Positions 62,021-64,000 of a stretch of DNA of 64,000 bases are shown one piece after another. The translations under genes and the position numbers were made by a program. The stretch spans positions 47,042,232-47,106,231 of the forward strand of contig NC_091154.1 of NCBI RefSeq assembly GCF_040958095.1, given 5' to 3'. Source of the stretch: Procambarus clarkii. Lineage: Eukaryota > Arthropoda > Malacostraca > Decapoda > Cambaridae. The notes below the pieces were generated by a model. That model was not told the DNA's origin. It ran no database searches and saw only the letters and a list, made by a program, of their open reading frames with translations. How positions within the stretch are numbered: position 1 is the stretch's first letter; the number at the start of each line of letters is the position of its first letter.

Positions 62021-64000
62021 TAGTGTTGGAGAGTGCCTTGGCTCTTGTTTACATGGTTACAATGGTGATGGAGAGTGCCTTGGCTCTTGTTTACATGGTT
62101 ACAATGGTGTTGGAGAGTGCCTTGGCTCTTGTTTACATGGTTACAATGGTGTTGGAGAGTGCCTTGGCTCTTGTTTACATGGTTACAATGGTGTTGGAGA
62201 GTGCCTTGGCTCTTGTTTACATGGTTACAATGGTGTTGGAGAGCGCCTTGGCTCCTGTTTACATGGTTACAATGGTGTTGGAGAGTGCCTTGGCTCTTGT
62301 TTACATGGTTACAATGGTGTTGGAGAGTGCCTTGGCTCTTGTTTACATGGTTACAATGGTGTTGGAGAGCGCCTTGGCTCCTGTTTACATGGTTACAATG
62401 GTGTTGGAGGGTGCCTTGGCTCCTGTTTACATGGTTACAATGGTGTTGGAGGGTGCCTTGGCTCTTGTTTACATGGTTACAATGGTGTTGGAGAGTGGCT
62501 TGGCTCTTGTTTACATGGTTACAATGGTGTTGGAGGGTGCCTTGGCTCTTGTTTACATGGTTACAATGGTGTTGGAGAGTGCCTTGGCTCTTGTTTACAT
62601 GGTTACAATGGTGTTGGAGAGTGCCTTGGCTCTTGTTTACATGGTTACAATGGTGTTGGAGAGTGCCTTGGCTCTTGTTTACATGGTTACAATGGTGTTG
62701 GAGAGTGCCTTGGCTCTTGTTTACATGGTTACAATGGTGTTGGAGAGTGCCTTGGCTCTTGTTTACATGGTTACAATGGTGATGGAGAGTGCCTTGGCTC
62801 TTGTTTACATGGTTACAATGGTGTTGGAGGGTGCCTTGGCTCTTGTTTACATGGTTACAATGGTGTTGGAGAGTGCCTTGGCTCTTGTTTACATGGTTAC
62901 AATGGTGTTGGAGAGTGCCTTGGCTCTTGTTTACATGGTTACAATGGTGTTGGAGAGTGCCTTGGCTCTTGTTTACATGGTTACAATGGTGTTGGAGAGT
63001 GCCTTGGCTCTTGTTTACATGGTTACAATGGTGTTGGAGAGTGCCTTGGCTCTTGTTTACATGGTTACAATGGTGTTGGAGAGTGCCTTGGCTCTTGTTT
63101 ACATGGTTACAATGGTGTTGGAGAGTGCCTTGGCTCCTGTTTACATGGTTACAATGGTGTTGGAGAGTGCCTTGGCTCTTGTTTACATGGTTACAACGGT
63201 GTTGGAGGGTGCCTTGGCTCTTGTTTACATGGTTACAATGGTGTTGGAGAGTGCCTTGGCTCTTGTTTACATGGTTACAATGGTGTTGGAGAGTGCCTTG
63301 GCTCTTGTTTACATGGTTACAATGGTGTTGGAGAGTGCCTTGGCTCTTGTTTACATGGTTACAATGGTGTTGGAGAGTGCCTTGGCTCCTGTTTACATGG
63401 TTACAATGGTGTTGGAGAGTGCCTTGGCTCTTGTTTACATGGTTACAATGGTGTTGGAGAGTGCCTTGGCTCTTGTTTACATGGTTACAATGGTGTTGGA
63501 GAGTGCCTTGGCTCTTGTTTACATGGTTACAATGGTGTTGGAGAGTGCCTTGGCTCTTGTTTACATGGTTAGAATGGTGTTGGAGAGTGCCTTGGCTCTT
63601 GTTTACATGGTTACAATGGTGTTGGAGAGTGCCTTGGCTCTTGTTTACAGGGTTACAATGGTGTTGGAGAGTGCCTTGGCTCTTGTTTACATGGTTACAA
63701 TGGTGTTGGAGAGTGCCTTGGCTCTTGTTTACATGGTTACAATGGTGTTGGAGAGTGCCTTGGCTCTTGTTTACATGGTTACAAGGGTGTTGGAGAGTGC
63801 CTTGGCTCCTGTTTACATGGTTACAATGGTGTTGGAGGGTGCCTTGGTTCTTGTTTACATGGTTACAATGGTGTTGGAGAGTGCCTTGGCTCCTGTTTAC
63901 ATGGTTACAATGGTGTTGGAGAGTGCCTTGGCTCTTGTTTACATGGTTACAATGGTGTTGGAGAGTGCCTTGGCTCTTGTTTACATGGTTACAATGGTGT
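62021..64000. repeat. 42-bp satellite running off the window end (about 47 units)
   Basis: The unit contains GTGTTGGAGAGTGCCTTGGC followed by TCTTGTTTACATGG and TTACAATG. Homogeneity is high: the main changes are GAGAG/GAGGG, TCTTG/TCCTG and a few single substitutions. The array continues beyond 64000. The 14-residue periodic frame at 62075-62782 is repeat translation. Confidence 0.95.

Overview
The window looks like a repeat-dense piece of nuclear genome from an arthropod, most likely a decapod crustacean such as a crayfish. The reasons are short TTAGG-type runs inside an inverted-repeat element, CR1/Jockey-type LINEs with the tails I associate with decapods, a BEL/Pao LTR retrotransposon, (TA)n blocks, and more than half of the sequence being tandem satellite. 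The organism call is inference. Nothing looks bacterial, and there is no operon, tRNA, rRNA or CRISPR array.

Layout from left to right. 1-2900 is a 20/21-bp satellite. 2901-5825 is AT-rich DNA holding a LINE tail and a 5'-truncated LINE with a reverse transcriptase (minus). 5876-7564 (minus) is the only convincing host-type gene: an intronless P-loop GTPase reading frame interrupted by one in-frame TAG. 8030-9779 holds an 18-bp minisatellite, then 48-bp and 33-bp arrays. 9780-13057 carries a broken LINE (minus), unclassified DNA and a (GA)n block. 13058-38497 is a very large 33-bp satellite (about 24 kb in its main block, roughly 730 units), split at 13487-14383 by a truncated LINE. 38628-40905 is a pair of inverted arms with 27-bp repeats around a G-rich tract. 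41048-44651 is a 22-bp/41-bp satellite. 44900-45365 is a LINE 3' fragment.

46744-56241 is a complete-looking BEL/Pao element: two LTRs of 1718 bp that appear identical, a 5-bp target duplication GAGGC, a PBS-like start, a gag-protease frame and a reverse transcriptase/RNase H/integrase frame. The two frames are in the same phase and separated by a single TGA followed by CTAG, a known strong stop-readthrough context. This is the most interesting single site in the window. The element seems to have landed in an older, minus-strand LTR-type sequence.

56871-58441 is a cluster of foldback sequences between (TA)n blocks: a 184-bp hairpin with a hammerhead-like core, a MITE containing TTAGG-like repeats, and a perfect 643-bp palindrome. 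58954-59886 (28 bp), 60182-61920 (33 bp) and 62021-64000 (42 bp, running off the end) are three more unrelated satellites. Long reading frames inside all these satellites follow from the repeat composition and should not be read as genes.
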